Below are positions 11,309 through 22,240 of a DNA stretch of 64,000 bases, one piece after another (within the stretch, counting starts at the first letter, position 1; the number at the start of each line of letters is the position of its first letter). The stretch lies in NCBI GenBank assembly GCA_900323505.1, contig OOIN01000030.1, positions 372,001 to 436,000 on the forward strand, in the 5' to 3' direction. The DNA comes from Ustilago trichophora (lineage: Eukaryota > Basidiomycota > Ustilaginomycetes > Ustilaginales > Ustilaginaceae). The notes under the pieces were generated by a model. That model ran no database searches. It saw nothing but the letters and a program-made list of their open reading frames with translations, and was not told the origin of the DNA. The position numbers and the translations under genes are program-made.

Positions 11309-12903
11309 CGAGCACACACACACTCACACACTCTCTGAATCGACGCAAACTAAAGAGCAGAGCAAAAAAAGGAGCTTTGGCCAGCTGTGCACTCGCAGAG
11401 CCAATTGATAGGAAAATCGACATTGCAGAGCGATGCAGCACACTGCAGCAGAAGCCAAAAAAAAAAAAAAAAAAAAACAAGGGGGAAAGACACTCATTTT
11501 GAGCGTGTCTCGTTTCGCGGGGTCAAACACAAAGTCAAAAACAAAAACAAAAACAAAAAAGGCTCCATAAATACAATTTTCTGTTGGCCCCTAATTCATC
11601 TCAGTGGTTCACACGCAGTACAACAGCCACGTCAGGCACCGTTTTTTTTTTTTCTTTTCTTTTTTCGTTTTTTTCTGCTCTTTGTTGATTTGTGCTCGTT
11701 AGCTTGCTTGCTGTTCTCAAATATCAAAATACACTTTGCACTTTTCTTTTAGGTGCAGCCAATACAAATTGAAAATGCAAGATGAGGGTTCACTTGGTTC
11801 GATTCAAAGTCTACCACGCTTAGAGTGTCGTTCTTTCCTGCTGCAGTCTGTTTTCTTCTTGTTTTTCTTCTTTGTTTCTGCTTGATGTGAGGGCGATCTT
11901 TTGCTCACTCAACTCTAATACAATGCACCTGCATCGTTGGATCTCTCTCCCCTTCTCTCTCGTCTTGTCATCCCAAAAAGTGCTTGGGATGTGGAGCCGC
12001 ATTCGTAGAGAAGCATAGGATTGAGCTCAAAAAGAAAGCGAGCGAGAGAGAGGTTTGGCGGTGTTTGAGATCGTCGATCCCTTGGTTGGTGTGTATGTGC
12101 GTGTGAGTGTGTTGCAAGAGTTGCGCCAACCCAGGAGTCCGACCGACCGATTTCCAGAAACACTCTACCATGCAAAATCTGCATCCCCAACCAATTAATT
12201 AGTCGGCGAATGAAGACTGCACACTGCACAAAGTATCCTCGTATCCAATAACTGTGCTACTACTGACTTTGCTTCCGATGACACAGATGAGCATTGCACT
12301 TTAACGGTGTGAGCTCTTTGATGGCAAAGAAACAAGCCAAAAAGAAAAAGGTGGCGTCGAGATCTCACGACGATGCCGCCGTCTCAAGACGAGTGTGGGT
12401 AAAGTTGCCGGCGTTGCGGCGCAGTGCGGAGCGGTTAGCGGTTTGCGGTTTGCGGTTTGCGATTTGCGGAGGCGAGCGAGCTAATAAAAGGGGCAAAGAG
12501 GATTGCTTTGTCAAATGGCAAAATACAGCACAGTACCAAAATCGTCACTTGTTTTGGATTGAATTCCAGTAACTTGTTGTTCCTGGCTACAACTTGTACT
12601 ATACTTGACTGTGAAGAGCAACTTTTCTCGCCAGCGCCAGCGCCAGATTATTGAATAAAGCATTCTCCGCTGTAAGGAGAGCTCTGGTCCCTGAATCTTT
12701 ACCTTGCACCTAGTTCGCCGTCTTCATCACCTTCTCAGCCTCTATCCACACTGACACAGGTAGAAGACGTGAACCGCTGCTGCTGCTGCTACTACTACTA
12801 AATGTGGTACATCTCGGACCCCGCTTGCACTCTGCTTCTGAGGAGAGCGATTGAGCAATGCACTGTGTTGTATGTTTGGGCGCACAGTCCTCTTTTTCCC
12901 CAC

Positions 12904-12905
<2 letters not shown>

Positions 12906-12949
<44 letters not shown>
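12906..12949. repeat. (T)44 homopolymer
   Basis: Forty-four consecutive T, flanked by CACAC on the left and GCATTTCCC on the right. It lies about 260 bp past the stop codon of ABP1 in the direction of its transcription, so transcripts running through would read poly-A. Confidence 0.95.
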
Positions 12950-12951
<2 letters not shown>

Positions 12952-13206
12952 ATTTCCCAGATCTCGGCTACAGGTCCGCAAAATGCAAACTGCGCATCCG
13001 ACACTCCATCTCCCGATCCCATCGCATTCAATCATCACTCTGCCTCCATTGCATCCTCACACCACGTCACATCACACCGACGCAAAGCAGCAGGCGGTAC
13101 AAGTCAACAGCTCAACCGGTATTTACACCAGATCACACACACACACACACACAAAATACACCTCGAAAAACAAAACAGTTACATTTGCGCCCAGATCATT
13201 CATGCG

Positions 13207-15105
13207 CTATGTGCGCTCTACGTAGTTTCCCGGGAACAATCCCTGAGCTCCCGTCCTTTCATTGATACCGCTCCACCAATCCTCGCTGATCTGGTCGTCG
13301 ACGTGGATAATGGTGTCACCCTCGGCAAACGAGAGTTCGTTGTCTTCGGACGCTTCAAAATCGTACATTGCCGTGCAGACTAGGCCGCGGTCTGATGCTG
13401 CAGCGGCAGCGGGCGGGGCAGGAGGTGCGGGAGGAGGAGGTGGAGGAGCGGGAACCTCTTCCTCCTCTTCGTGCACTGGGTCTGCTGGTGCTGCGGGGGG
13501 CGCCGGAGGCGGAGGTGGAGGAGGTGGGATGTCGGCTTCTTCTTCCTTCTCTTCCACAGCAGCAGGGGGTGCGGGAGGTGCTGGAGGGGCGGGAGGTGCA
13601 GCTGGAGCTTCTTGTTCTTCTTCGCCTTCGATCAGCTCGACGTAGGAAGCGGGGAACAAGCCCTCATGACCATGCTCATCCACACCAGACCACCATCCTT
13701 CGTCGATCTGCTCAATGTTGGAGATGATCGCACCTTCGACCAAGGTAAGTTCGTTATCTTCCGCCGCTTCATACGCCCATGCAACACGTCCTCGCAGTCC
13801 CCCAGCGGTAACTCCAGAACCAGAGATGGAGGTCGACTCGAGCTGTTTGGTCGCCTCTTGCACCTGCTTCTCTTCGGTGGAGGGTGCGGGTGGCGCAGGA
13901 GGGGCAGGAGGGGCAGGAGGGGCAGGCGGTTCTTCTTCTTCCTCTTCTTCTTCTTGAGCTGGTGCAGGAGGGGCGGGAGGCGCAGGAGGAGTAGCAGGAG
14001 CCTTGGACGTAGCCCCAGCACCACCCGTACCAAAGCTAGCAGTCCTCATACCAGAAGAAAGCTGCTTGACTCTCGCCTCCTCTTCCTCTCTCTCCTTCTT
14101 GGCTGCCTCCTGACGCTGGCTCCAAGTGAGCTTACCCGGTGCACCTGCTCCACCGGAAGCGACACGTGGTGTGGGTGCGGGAGTCGACGAGGACTCGTTC
14201 TGCTGCTGTCCAAAGGGGAAACGGTTGGCCATGTTGAGCTTGCCTGGCTTGCCAAGATTGACGGGCTGGTATGCTGTGCCGACAGGTTGGATGCGATCGT
14301 CTTCGGCGGGTTTGGAAGGGGCAGAGGTTGCTTCTGGGCGAGGAGCGGCAGGGATGGATGGTGATGGGGCTGGCTTTGGAGTTGGCGCTGCTGGTGCGGC
14401 GGGTGCGGCGGGAGCAGCAGGAGCATCCGGAGAAGAAGTAGGAGCAGAGTCAAACGCAGGCGCGTTGACTCTAGGGGCGCTAGGAACCTGCGATGCGGAG
14501 GTAGCACCCGATCGAATCTGCTGTAGCTCGTCTCTCTTGGAAGCATAGTTGGTGCCCACAGGTGCGATGGTATCCTTTGGAGCCGCTTTCTGCAGTCCCT
14601 TGATATCAGGTGTTCCGATAGGCTTGTAGCTAGTCCCGACACTTGAGATGGGTCCGCCCGAATGCGTGTTGGCCGCTTTACCTGCGGCCGAGTAATTGGC
14701 ACCACTGCTTTCCGCGATCCTCTTGATGATAATCTTGGGATCCACATCGCCTTCCGACCTTGCGTTAATGCTGACATGATATGCCTTGAGATACTGGGCA
14801 ACCGCACTTGAATGCGTGGCAAACAGACCCTTTCTGTTCTCCGGCACACCTTCACCGCACCAGTTGATCAGGGCAAACTTGGGCAGCTGTGTGTTGGGAT
14901 CCTTGACGCGAGCAAAAGCATACTGGATTCGACCGTCGGAGAACTCCTCGTTGAGATCGTCGAGGTCTCCATTTTCGACCACTTGGACACGAAGATCGTT
15001 GGATGCTTTTTCGTAGGTTAGCACGAGATAGTCTTTGGCACCGTCGAGGACTTTTTCGTATGCGTCGCGGATGGCGCTGGATGATAGGTTGACGTTGAGC
15101 GACAT
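13207..15105 (-). CDS. ABP1: Actin-binding protein Abp1 (drebrin-like), ADF-H plus two SH3 domains
   Basis: A 632-residue protein starting at [10 protein letters not shown]. It has an N-terminal ADF-homology domain (about 5-135, with [18 protein letters not shown] and [17 protein letters not shown]). A long Pro/Ala-rich middle follows, with repeated GT.Y.P / [13 protein letters not shown] motifs. An SH3 domain lies at about 438-492 (ALYDY-like [18 protein letters not shown]) and a second, terminal SH3 at about 572-631 ([26 protein letters not shown]). This is the layout of fungal Abp1, which binds F-actin at endocytic patches and recruits Ark/Prk kinases, Sjl2 and others through its SH3s. The frame is open 110 codons further upstream, but that part is CT-repeat-derived, and the chosen ATG has A at -3 and starts the conserved domain. 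Poly-Pro/Ala spacers ([10 protein letters not shown]) occur three times between and around the SH3s. Confidence 0.93.
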   Translation of the reverse strand: MSLNVNLSSSAIRDAYEKVLDGAKDYLVLTYEKASNDLRVQVVENGDLDDLNEEFSDGRIQYAFARVKDPNTQLPKFALINWCGEGVPENRKGLFATHSSAVAQYLKAYHVSINARSEGDVDPKIIIKRIAESSGANYSAAGKAANTHSGGPISSVGTSYKPIGTPDIKGLQKAAPKDTIAPVGTNYASKRDELQQIRSGATSASQVPSAPRVNAPAFDSAPTSSPDAPAAPAAPAAPAAPTPKPAPSPSIPAAPRPEATSAPSKPAEDDRIQPVGTAYQPVNLGKPGKLNMANRFPFGQQQNESSSTPAPTPRVASGGAGAPGKLTWSQRQEAAKKEREEEEARVKQLSSGMRTASFGTGGAGATSKAPATPPAPPAPPAPAQEEEEEEEEPPAPPAPPAPPAPPAPSTEEKQVQEATKQLESTSISGSGVTAGGLRGRVAWAYEAAEDNELTLVEGAIISNIEQIDEGWWSGVDEHGHEGLFPASYVELIEGEEEQEAPAAPPAPPAPPAPPAAVEEKEEEADIPPPPPPPPAPPAAPADPVHEEEEEVPAPPPPPPAPPAPPAAAAASDRGLVCTAMYDFEASEDNELSFAEGDTIIHVDDQISEDWWSGINERTGAQGLFPGNYVERT

Positions 15106-16514
15106 TTTGATTTGTTTCAGAGGTCGCTCGTGGGAGGATGGATGGATGAATGGATGGATGGATGAATGGATGGATGGATGGAGTGAAAATTCAAAGAGTG
15201 GATGAGAAGGACAAGTCTTTTGCGTTCGGGTCAAGGTATCCGCGAAAAAGAAAAAGGGGTCATGGCGCAGCAAAGAGCGGAGCTGTGCTCGAATTCCGTC
15301 ATCGTTCAAAGCACTTGTGGAGTAAAGAAGCTCTCTCTCTCTCTCTCTCTTCACAGTGGCGCGTGGCTGTGAAGCAACACACACAGCGCACGGTGCACCG
15401 CCAAATTGACCGCTCGAATTCCCGATACAGTACATGTGCTATCTGCCGGCGTAACACTTGGCAGCTTCCAGACCCTCCTCATACGACGCTGTTGCGGGCT
15501 TAAAAAACATCGTCTCAGTTTCGATCAACTCAATGTAAACATTGTCAAGGTCTGAATCTGTCTTGTAATGACGCCAAACGGCAGATCAAGAGCAGAATTC
15601 GATGTAGATACACTCATTCTGAGCGCACGCAAGGTTGAGCGCTGCACAACTGTCTGACTGGCCATCGAAACCTTTGCACCATCTTCTGTTGGACTGTCGG
15701 GGAGCATGAATGCAAAGTGCTACGAAGTGTAAGACCGAAAGCACAGCAACCCAAATCGTCGTTGGCAAACCCAAGCTACAATGAAGCAAAGCCGCCGACA
15801 TCCGACCTTTTACCCTAATCGGGTCAGTCCGGAAGCTTTCCAATTCTTAGACGAGCAACATACTGTACACAATCGGTTGAGCGGATCTTGCCGCGTGGAT
15901 CGTCAAACTCCCCCCGCACTTGTAAGTGCTTGCCGTGTTCGAGAATGATGCGGTTGTGCAGATCGCATTCGCGCCTTGATACAGTGGGCAATACAAGCTG
16001 ATATGATGGTCACAACGATGAGCCCCTCCAGGAGGAGCTAAGTAGAGGAAGAATGTTGTTAGCTCTAACACACCAATGCAATACTGGCCCCTGTGCTTTG
16101 TAAACACGGCCGATTGGGAAACAAAGGGTAGCCTTATTTTGGGGCGATTGTATTGTACTGTGTACAGATACAGTCCGACTGTGTGCTGTTAGTGAGATTT
16201 TTTTATTTTTATTTTTCACGCTTTATCGATCGGCAACAGCAAGACGGAGAGATTGCGCTGCATTATCACAAGACGCACGCCATTGCTCTCTCTCTCTCTC
16301 TCTCTCTCTCTCAAGCAACACACACAAACACGTTTGCAGTGTCTGTCTGCGTTGGGGCCATCCTCGCCAATTTGATTTTTCCACTTGGTTGCTTGCTGTT
16401 GGATCATTCTTAGATCTTCTACTCCTCCCGCATCTTGCCCTTCTTTTCTCTTCTTCAACCACTCCCACCCTCTACACACATCCTTGTTTCTTTCGTAGAA
16501 CAAAAATATTCAAA
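15106..16514. other. Divergent promoter region between ABP1 and GPM1
   Basis: No gene seen. It holds GGAT/GAAT-type repeats (15135-15182), (CT)10 at 15331-15350, an ATACAGTACATG motif at 15425-15436, CATACTGTACAC at 15859-15870, TTGTACTGTGTACAGATACAGT at 16153-16174 and (CT)13 at 16286-16312. The pyrimidine-rich stretch before 16515 (CTTCTTTTCTC.., TCTACTCC..) is typical of the leader of a strongly expressed fungal glycolytic gene. Confidence 0.5.
16286..16312. repeat. (CT)n tract in the GPM1 promoter
   Basis: An uninterrupted CT dinucleotide tract about 200 bp before the GPM1 start codon. Comparable CT/GA tracts occur before several genes in the window (for example 15331-15350, 21670-21689, 40829-40845, 49244-49277). 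Confidence 0.9.
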
Positions 16515-17301
16515 ATGGTCGGCACCCTCGTCCTCACCCGTCACGGTCAATCCGAATGGAACAAGCTTAACCTTTTCACCGGTTGGAAGGATCCCGCTCT
16601 CACCGAGCTTGGTCGCGAGGAAGCTCTTACCGGTGCCAAGCGCGTTGCTGCTACCGGTATCAAGTTCGACATTGCCTTTACTTCCGCCCTTCAGCGTGCC
16701 CAGACCACGCTCGGTATCCAGCTCAAGGAACTCAACCAGGAGGATATCCCCATCAAAAAGGATCAGGCTTTGAACGAGCGCGATTACGGAGAGCTTAGCG
16801 GTCTCAACAAGGACGACGCTCGTAAAAAGTGGGGCGAAGAACAGGTTCACATTTGGAGGAGGAGCTACGACATTCCTCCTCCCGGTGGTGAGAGCTTGAA
16901 GTTGACCGCCGAACGCGTTTGGCCTTACTACCACAAGGAAATCCTTCCTCTCGTCAAGGAGGGTAAGAACGTTATTGTTGCTGCTCACGGTAACTCGCTC
17001 AGGGCAATGATCAAGGATATCGAGGGCATTAGCGATGATGACATTGGTAAGTTCCACTCATCCCGTTTCTCTCCACTCTCATATACAGCGTCGCAACGCA
17101 CTCCGTTGTGTAGCAAAATCTTCTCCCCTCCCCAACAAAGACAGGAAGAAATCACTTTAAAACTCACACCTTCTCCAAACCTCTATTTTTCTTTCTTAAT
17201 TTCACCCATCAGTCGGCCTCGAACTCGCCACCGGCGTCCCCATCCTCTACAAGCTCGACTCCGAAGGCAACGTCGTCTCCAAGGAGATCCTTAAGGACTA
17301 A
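16515..17301 (+). CDS. GPM1: 2,3-bisphosphoglycerate-dependent phosphoglycerate mutase, two exons
   Basis: It interconverts 3- and 2-phosphoglycerate in glycolysis and gluconeogenesis. Exon 1 is 16515-17046 and exon 2 is 17213-17301. The intron, 17047-17212 (166 bp), has a GTAAGT donor and a CCATCAG acceptor. Splicing joins DDDI to [15 protein letters not shown] in frame and gives 206 residues, ending at TAA 17299-17301. Seen are the phosphohistidine motif [18 protein letters not shown] near residue 8, [16 protein letters not shown], the PPGGESL segment and the second catalytic His in [12 protein letters not shown]. The length fits the short dPGM form also known from fission yeast, without the budding-yeast insertion. 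The ATG context CAAAATGG and the pyrimidine-rich leader suit strong expression. Codon use is more C-ending than in neighbours (GTC, CTC, ACC, AAG), as usual for glycolytic genes. Confidence 0.96.
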
Positions 17302-17695
17302 ACATGTCCCCCCCTTACCATCCTTGTTTTCCTCTTTTCGTTCTACTCTAGAAAATCCTAGAGTTGCAGTCTCGTCTTTCTCCCCCACCCCCCCCACTCT
17401 TCAATCAAAAGACAGATTGTGCATACATCAAACCAACAATCACGAACAAGAAGCAGTGTGGAAGTGTGCTTCACGAGTTCAAGTCAAAGTCACAGTTCCA
17501 AAAGGGGGGTTTTTTTTTTTTTCTGTCCCTGCAGAGCAAAAGAGTGAGGGATCTGATTCTGTTAATATAAGGTACAGCAATGAGTCGTAACACAAAATCA
17601 AGGATAAGGCACCATAAGCGAGACAAGTGATGAAGAACAGGAAAGGGAAGATGAAAGGTATAAAGAGGATCCAGAAAAGATTATTACATGCAACT
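17302..17695. other. Convergent 3' region of GPM1 and the APSES factor gene
   Basis: About 390 bases between two stop codons facing each other. It holds CTAGA-type short inverted words just after GPM1 (17348-17362), a C run and a T13 run near 17509. No gene seen. Confidence 0.5.
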
Positions 17696-20600
17696 TTAAA
17701 CGCTGGTCGCAGTATCACCATTCAACCCTCCTGCTACCTCTGCCACCGCACCTCCCTTTTCAACCTTCTGCATGAACCCAGCAACCCTGGCCAAGTCTAC
17801 ATCGGGACCATCGCTCTCCATTGCGGTGAGAAGCTCTTCAAGCATCCCTTCCACTTTATCCTGGGGAATGTTGGCGCAAATGGCAACGACCTGTTTGCAC
17901 TGGGCTTCCTTGCGGTTGCTGTTTTCTTGGATCTCGGCAATGATGCTCGAGAGAGAGGTACAACTGTCGGTGTAGAACGAGAGCAGGAAGCGGAGTCGGA
18001 CCAGTTCTTCGGTTTCGATTGCTGAAGGGTTGGATGAGGAGCCGGAGGAGAGATCGGTCGCCATCGTGGTTGGTGACAAGATGTCAGCGATCAAGGGCTC
18101 GGTGGATGTAAGGGAGGGTTTGATGTCTTCGCTGTCAACATCCATCGCATTCGCATCGGTTTGCTTGGTAGCGGCAGCCTCTGCTTCGAGCGCATCCACT
18201 CTAGCGTCCGCCTCAGCATCCTCCAACCCGAGCTGGGCAACAATAGATCGTCTCAAGTTCTGCACTCGTTGCCTTGCCTCGTCCTTCTCGGCCAACTTTG
18301 CCTGTGCAGCGCTGACCGTCTTGCGACGGGCAGCAAGATCCCGCGTCGCAGCTTGCAGATGGCTCTGCACTGTCGAGATGGCATCTTGCTTCTCCTTGAG
18401 TTCGCGCTCAAAGGTGGATTGCAGATCGTCGAGGGTGGAGCTGAGCTGATCCCGGACGTCGGAGCTCTTCATCACGGGGACTTGAGTGGGACGGGTCAGA
18501 GCTGAGATAATGTCGGATGGGTTTTGCGATGCAAGGTCGGCTGCGGTGAGTGAGGGCAGGGAAGAGATGGTGCTTGCTCCTGCTACCGATGCGCCGTCGT
18601 GCTGTGATTGGCTCTGCGAGAAAGTGTCACCGCTGCCAGACTCGATGCCCCAATCGGATGGTCGGATGCCAAGCGCATTGGCCAAGTCTTTACGAGCGCC
18701 GACATCGAGCAGCATTCGCACCATGCTAGCATTGCCCAGACGTGCAACAATGCCCAGCGCTGTCTCGCCGTCCTCATCCTGCGCGTCAATGAGACCCTTG
18801 TACTTGGAGCTTTTCTCGGCAGAAATGTGTTCGAGCACACATGCAAGATAGTATCTCGCCGAGGCAGCACGACCCTTCAAGGCGGCAACGAGGGCAATGT
18901 GATGCAACACGGTGCGCTTCTTAAAGTCGCGAGTGTTGAGCGAAGGTGCGAGCAAGTTGAGCAGAACCGGGAAGGAGGAAGCGTCGTACGAGTTGGTGAC
19001 CAGGACGGAACGGTGGAGTGCCGTCTCTCCAGCATGGTTACCAGCGTGGACGTTGGCTCCACCTTGCCAAGGAGGACGTGCTACGAGCGTACGGACGAGC
19101 TTGAGACGGCAGAGAGCCGAGGCCCAGTGAAGAGCCGTGTGGCCGTGGTCATCCGTGACAAGGTCGACTGTAGCCTTGGGTCCGTCTGAACCACTCGCTG
19201 CACCAAGCCCACCCAAACTGGCCTTCTCTCTCAAGTCCGACAGCAAGCTGTCGAGCTTAGCCACGTATGCTGCCTCATCCTCGCTGTCAGCTGCCGCCGA
19301 AGCTGCCGACTTGGACGCAGCCGCGCTTGGCGATGCGTTGGTAGCTGCTGAAGTTTCGGCTACACCCTGAAGAAGGCTGTCGTCTGCAAAGAGACTGACG
19401 AGGTGGTCGCGCATGCGCTTCTCACCCTCATCATAGGGTTTGGGTGGCAGAGCACGGTCCGCGTAGCGAGGCACGGTACCGTCGCGACCTGCCGCATCGG
19501 GAGGCCCAACAGCCATACGATGACCACGCGGTGCTGAAGCAGCGCGCAAAGAGCCACCAGCGGGACCGAGAGCGTTGAGATCCTTGACGGGCGATGGGCC
19601 CAACAAGAGACCCGAGTCTCGTTGTGGGCTCGTCAAACGCGAACGCTTGGCGGCAGAGGCGCCTTCCTGCTCGGTCTCACCTGCAGCTCTCTTGTCGCCA
19701 GCCGCAGCGGCAGCAGCGGCACCGTCTGCAACGGTCGAAGATGGAAGCGGTACACCCTGCGGTGTGTATCCGTAGACGTTGTAATTGCGCAGTGCCTCTT
19801 GTTCTGCTTGACTCGATCCGGGGGGGATAGCCTGAGTAGCCGGTGCGGCAGCACCATCGGCAGCAAAGCCACCCAGAAGACCGCTTGCGCCTGGTGGCAT
19901 GAAGAGCGCAGGGGACAATTCTCGCTGTTGCGTATCCTTGGGAGGACGCAAGGACAAGAAACGAGGCTGCTGACTAGGACCTCCAACGCTGGACGGAGCG
20001 GGCGAGTAGTTCTTGCTCGGTGTTGCACTCCTGCCATCGTTGATAGCGGAGGCGGACGAGTTGCGCGCCGAGGATGCGGGCTTCTTGCGTTGGTATAGCT
20101 TGGGGATCTGATCGGCGGTGGAAGGATCGAACTCGAGAATAGGCTGGAGGAGATGAGATACGTTGTACTCGGCAGCAACCTCCTGTGCACGCTGAAGCGG
20201 GATCCAGGTGCCCTGAAACTTGCCGTATCCGCCCTGAATCTTTTCATGCTCTCCTGTCAGGATGCTCTTTTCGAGGATCTTGGTTCGACGTGTCTTTTCG
20301 ATACCGGCAATCTTGAGGATCTGGGTAGCGTTGAGCCAGCCGTCACCGCGTCGTCGCATGACGGCGATGCCGCGTACGGTGATCTCATAGACAGGAACGT
20401 TGGAGTACGTGGCGAGGTAGACGGTGGGAACATTGCCGACGGGGTTTTGCAAGGCAGCGTTGGCCTGTGCAGGCGTCATGTTTTTGAGCTGGGCAGGGGT
20501 GAGCGGTCCAGCTTGGACCGGGGTGGAAGCGCCGTTGGTAGCAGCAGCGGAAGCAGCGCCGTGAGCCATGACCCTTTGGAGCGTCTCTGAGGCGGCAGAA

Positions 20601-20911
20601 GCGCCGGAAGCGGCAGTGGTAGACATGTTGGAGGTCAAGTCGACAGGAAGCAGACCAGCACGCTGAAGAGCCGAGGTGGTGAAGCTGAGGCTCGAGTTGG
20701 AGGGCTGGGAGGAGCGCTTGAGAGAGTCGGCTTGGGAGGTGTGAGGAGATGACACGCTATCGACGAGCGAACTCGCAGCAACCTCCTGCACAGGCTGGAG
20801 AGGATGAATGGAATGTGCACTCGTGTTGGAGATGGCAGGAAAAGAGCTAGCTTCGCTTGCGTGTTTGTTGGAAGCTGTCGGGTTGGAGGCGGCGGTAGGG
20901 TTCAGAGGCAT
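17696..20911 (-). CDS. MBP1: APSES-domain transcription factor with ankyrin repeats (MBP1/Swi4-Swi6 family)
   Basis: A 1071-residue intron-free frame. The DNA-binding APSES (KilA-N-like) domain lies at about 160-273, with YEITVRGIAVMRRRGDGWLNATQILK, KTRRTKILEK and the GGYGKFQGTWIPL wing. A disordered middle with a basic KRSRLTSPQ segment follows. Ankyrin repeats run from about 585 to 745 (DDHGHTALHWASALCRL, GETALHRSVL, GETALGIVARLGN). After them come a coiled coil (about 815-920) and a C-terminal helical part with a conserved-looking LLSFYTDSC block. This order matches fungal Mbp1/Res-type subunits of MBF/SBF, which drive G1/S transcription. Among APSES proteins the ankyrin block separates Mbp1/Swi4 from the StuA type, which lacks it. 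The symbol denotes family; I cannot tell Mbp1 from Swi4 orthology by eye. Confidence 0.88.
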   Translation of the reverse strand: MPLNPTAASNPTASNKHASEASSFPAISNTSAHSIHPLQPVQEVAASSLVDSVSSPHTSQADSLKRSSQPSNSSLSFTTSALQRAGLLPVDLTSNMSTTAASGASAASETLQRVMAHGAASAAATNGASTPVQAGPLTPAQLKNMTPAQANAALQNPVGNVPTVYLATYSNVPVYEITVRGIAVMRRRGDGWLNATQILKIAGIEKTRRTKILEKSILTGEHEKIQGGYGKFQGTWIPLQRAQEVAAEYNVSHLLQPILEFDPSTADQIPKLYQRKKPASSARNSSASAINDGRSATPSKNYSPAPSSVGGPSQQPRFLSLRPPKDTQQRELSPALFMPPGASGLLGGFAADGAAAPATQAIPPGSSQAEQEALRNYNVYGYTPQGVPLPSSTVADGAAAAAAAGDKRAAGETEQEGASAAKRSRLTSPQRDSGLLLGPSPVKDLNALGPAGGSLRAASAPRGHRMAVGPPDAAGRDGTVPRYADRALPPKPYDEGEKRMRDHLVSLFADDSLLQGVAETSAATNASPSAAASKSAASAAADSEDEAAYVAKLDSLLSDLREKASLGGLGAASGSDGPKATVDLVTDDHGHTALHWASALCRLKLVRTLVARPPWQGGANVHAGNHAGETALHRSVLVTNSYDASSFPVLLNLLAPSLNTRDFKKRTVLHHIALVAALKGRAASARYYLACVLEHISAEKSSKYKGLIDAQDEDGETALGIVARLGNASMVRMLLDVGARKDLANALGIRPSDWGIESGSGDTFSQSQSQHDGASVAGASTISSLPSLTAADLASQNPSDIISALTRPTQVPVMKSSDVRDQLSSTLDDLQSTFERELKEKQDAISTVQSHLQAATRDLAARRKTVSAAQAKLAEKDEARQRVQNLRRSIVAQLGLEDAEADARVDALEAEAAATKQTDANAMDVDSEDIKPSLTSTEPLIADILSPTTMATDLSSGSSSNPSAIETEELVRLRFLLSFYTDSCTSLSSIIAEIQENSNRKEAQCKQVVAICANIPQDKVEGMLEELLTAMESDGPDVDLARVAGFMQKVEKGGAVAEVAGGLNGDTATSV

Positions 20912-22240
20912 GTGTGGAAATGCTTCGGCAAGGAGGGTGCGGGCAGATGGTAGCGAAGCAGTCCGACGATGGGAGAGAGAGAGAGAGAGTCGACTTGGAC
21001 AGAGGCTCAGAGACTAGGTGTCCATGGATCTGATTGACACTTGTCGAACGCAGAATCTTCCTTGGCGTCGATGGAGCTGGCGTACGGTGAAGTCCAAGAG
21101 GAAGCACAAAGGAGGTACCGGCGAAAAACAGCTTTGTAGCAAAGCAAGGGTAGTGTTGGTGGTAATGGTGATGATGGATTCTCGGTTGTAACACCTGATG
21201 AATACGAAGAGCAAAAGACAAGGAGAGGCAAACGAGCGTTGGCGTGGTTGTACTGTAGTGTTGGGTTCTCGCCAAAAGGTGCACTGCACTCTTTCTCTCT
21301 GTGCTCTCTCTCTCTGGCTGTGTGACGACGCGATGTGCCGTGTGCTGTGTAGCCGTGTGCGGTGTGTGCCTTTTTTTCTGGCTCTCGAATTCCACATCTC
21401 TTGTTGGCTGTGAGCCGCGTTCTTCCACAAATCACTCGACGCCTCGACCTTGGCGCTATTCTCTTTCCGTGCTTCTTTTCTTGTTTTCTACGCCACAGAC
21501 GGCCGCTCATCCTATATCCTCATCAGACCGACGACAGCTTCATATTGTATAATGGGCAGAGCAGTGTGAAGAATGAGTGGCCAGCTTGTGCCAATGGGTT
21601 TGCCAAGATGGCAATTTTGTGTTACTCGTCCTCGCCTCTTTCCTCTTGTGTAAAGTCACACTCAGAGACGAGAGAGAGAGAGAGAGAGACGCGAGCGCGC
21701 GCGCGCTTCCCTTTCTCTGTGGTTGGGTGCATGTGTGAATTTGTGTACTGTACAGTAGTATGTTGACTTTTGTCAAAATTCGTAAAGTGGAATCGCGCCA
21801 GTGTAGCGCGTCGCGCTTTTTTCTCTCGACGGCTCAGCCAAATCAAATTTGCTCTCTGTCTCTCCGGCTGGGCTCGATCGATGCCCGCAAACGCTCCTCC
21901 TCTTCGTTGGTCTGGAACTCTGTCCGCTTGCCGCACACGGAAGAGAGAAAGAGAGAGACAGAAGACTGCATTCTACGCGCGTCGCGTCTATTGCACTTTC
22001 CCCGATTCAATCGTTCAACCAGCTCCGGATGTGACAAGGTGCTCTGTCCTAGCGCTTGGTTCCCGATGCTCATACACGAGCCAGCAAAAGACAGCTTACC
22101 AGAAGCCCGCGTTCACAGTTGCGCCACCTCATCTGATCATCATATGTAATCATTTCAATTGAGACAATGCGATACAAACATTCTGTAATTCCAAACAAGC
22201 ACCAGCCAAGTGTGCTACGCAGCAAATTCTCTCTGACCAC
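20912..22240. other. Promoter of the APSES factor gene and 3' region of SLA1
   Basis: About 1.3 kb without a convincing gene. Elements seen: GA tract (about 20980-20992), TGTACTGTAGTG at about 21248, GA tract 21670-21689, a GCGCGC run at about 21697 and GTACTGTACAGTAGTA at 21745-21760. Frames up to 193 codons overlap on both strands and are low-complexity. Confidence 0.5.
21745..21760. promoter_or_regulatory. TACTG/CAGTA promoter motif, palindromic
   Basis: GTACTGTACAGTAGTA contains the palindrome TACTGTACAGTA, about 840 bp before the APSES factor start. It belongs to the recurrent motif group described in the findings. Confidence 0.35.

Larger units (their letters stand above)
10416..13206. 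other. 2.8 kb intergenic region, promoter of the LIM-RhoGAP gene and 3' region of ABP1
   Basis: No frame here has recognisable protein features. The region is rich in simple sequence: (A)21 at 11457-11477, T-rich and A-rich runs near 11530-11750, GCGGTTT repeats at about 12431-12469, (T)44 at 12906-12949 and (CA)10 at 13134-13153. A TTTACTGTACTGTACAC motif lies at 11292-11308, about 880 bp before the LIM-RhoGAP start. I looked for tRNA A/B boxes and found only an isolated GGTTCGATTC at about 11795 without an A box or acceptor stem. Confidence 0.5.

Noticed and set aside
11793..11803. GGTTCGATTC resembling a tRNA B box
   Set aside because: No A box, acceptor stem or T-run terminator at proper distances.
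2000..15900. Search for mobile elements, terminal repeats or reverse-transcriptase motifs
   Set aside because: No transposase, integrase or reverse-transcriptase frame and no long terminal repeats were seen here or in the rest of the window.
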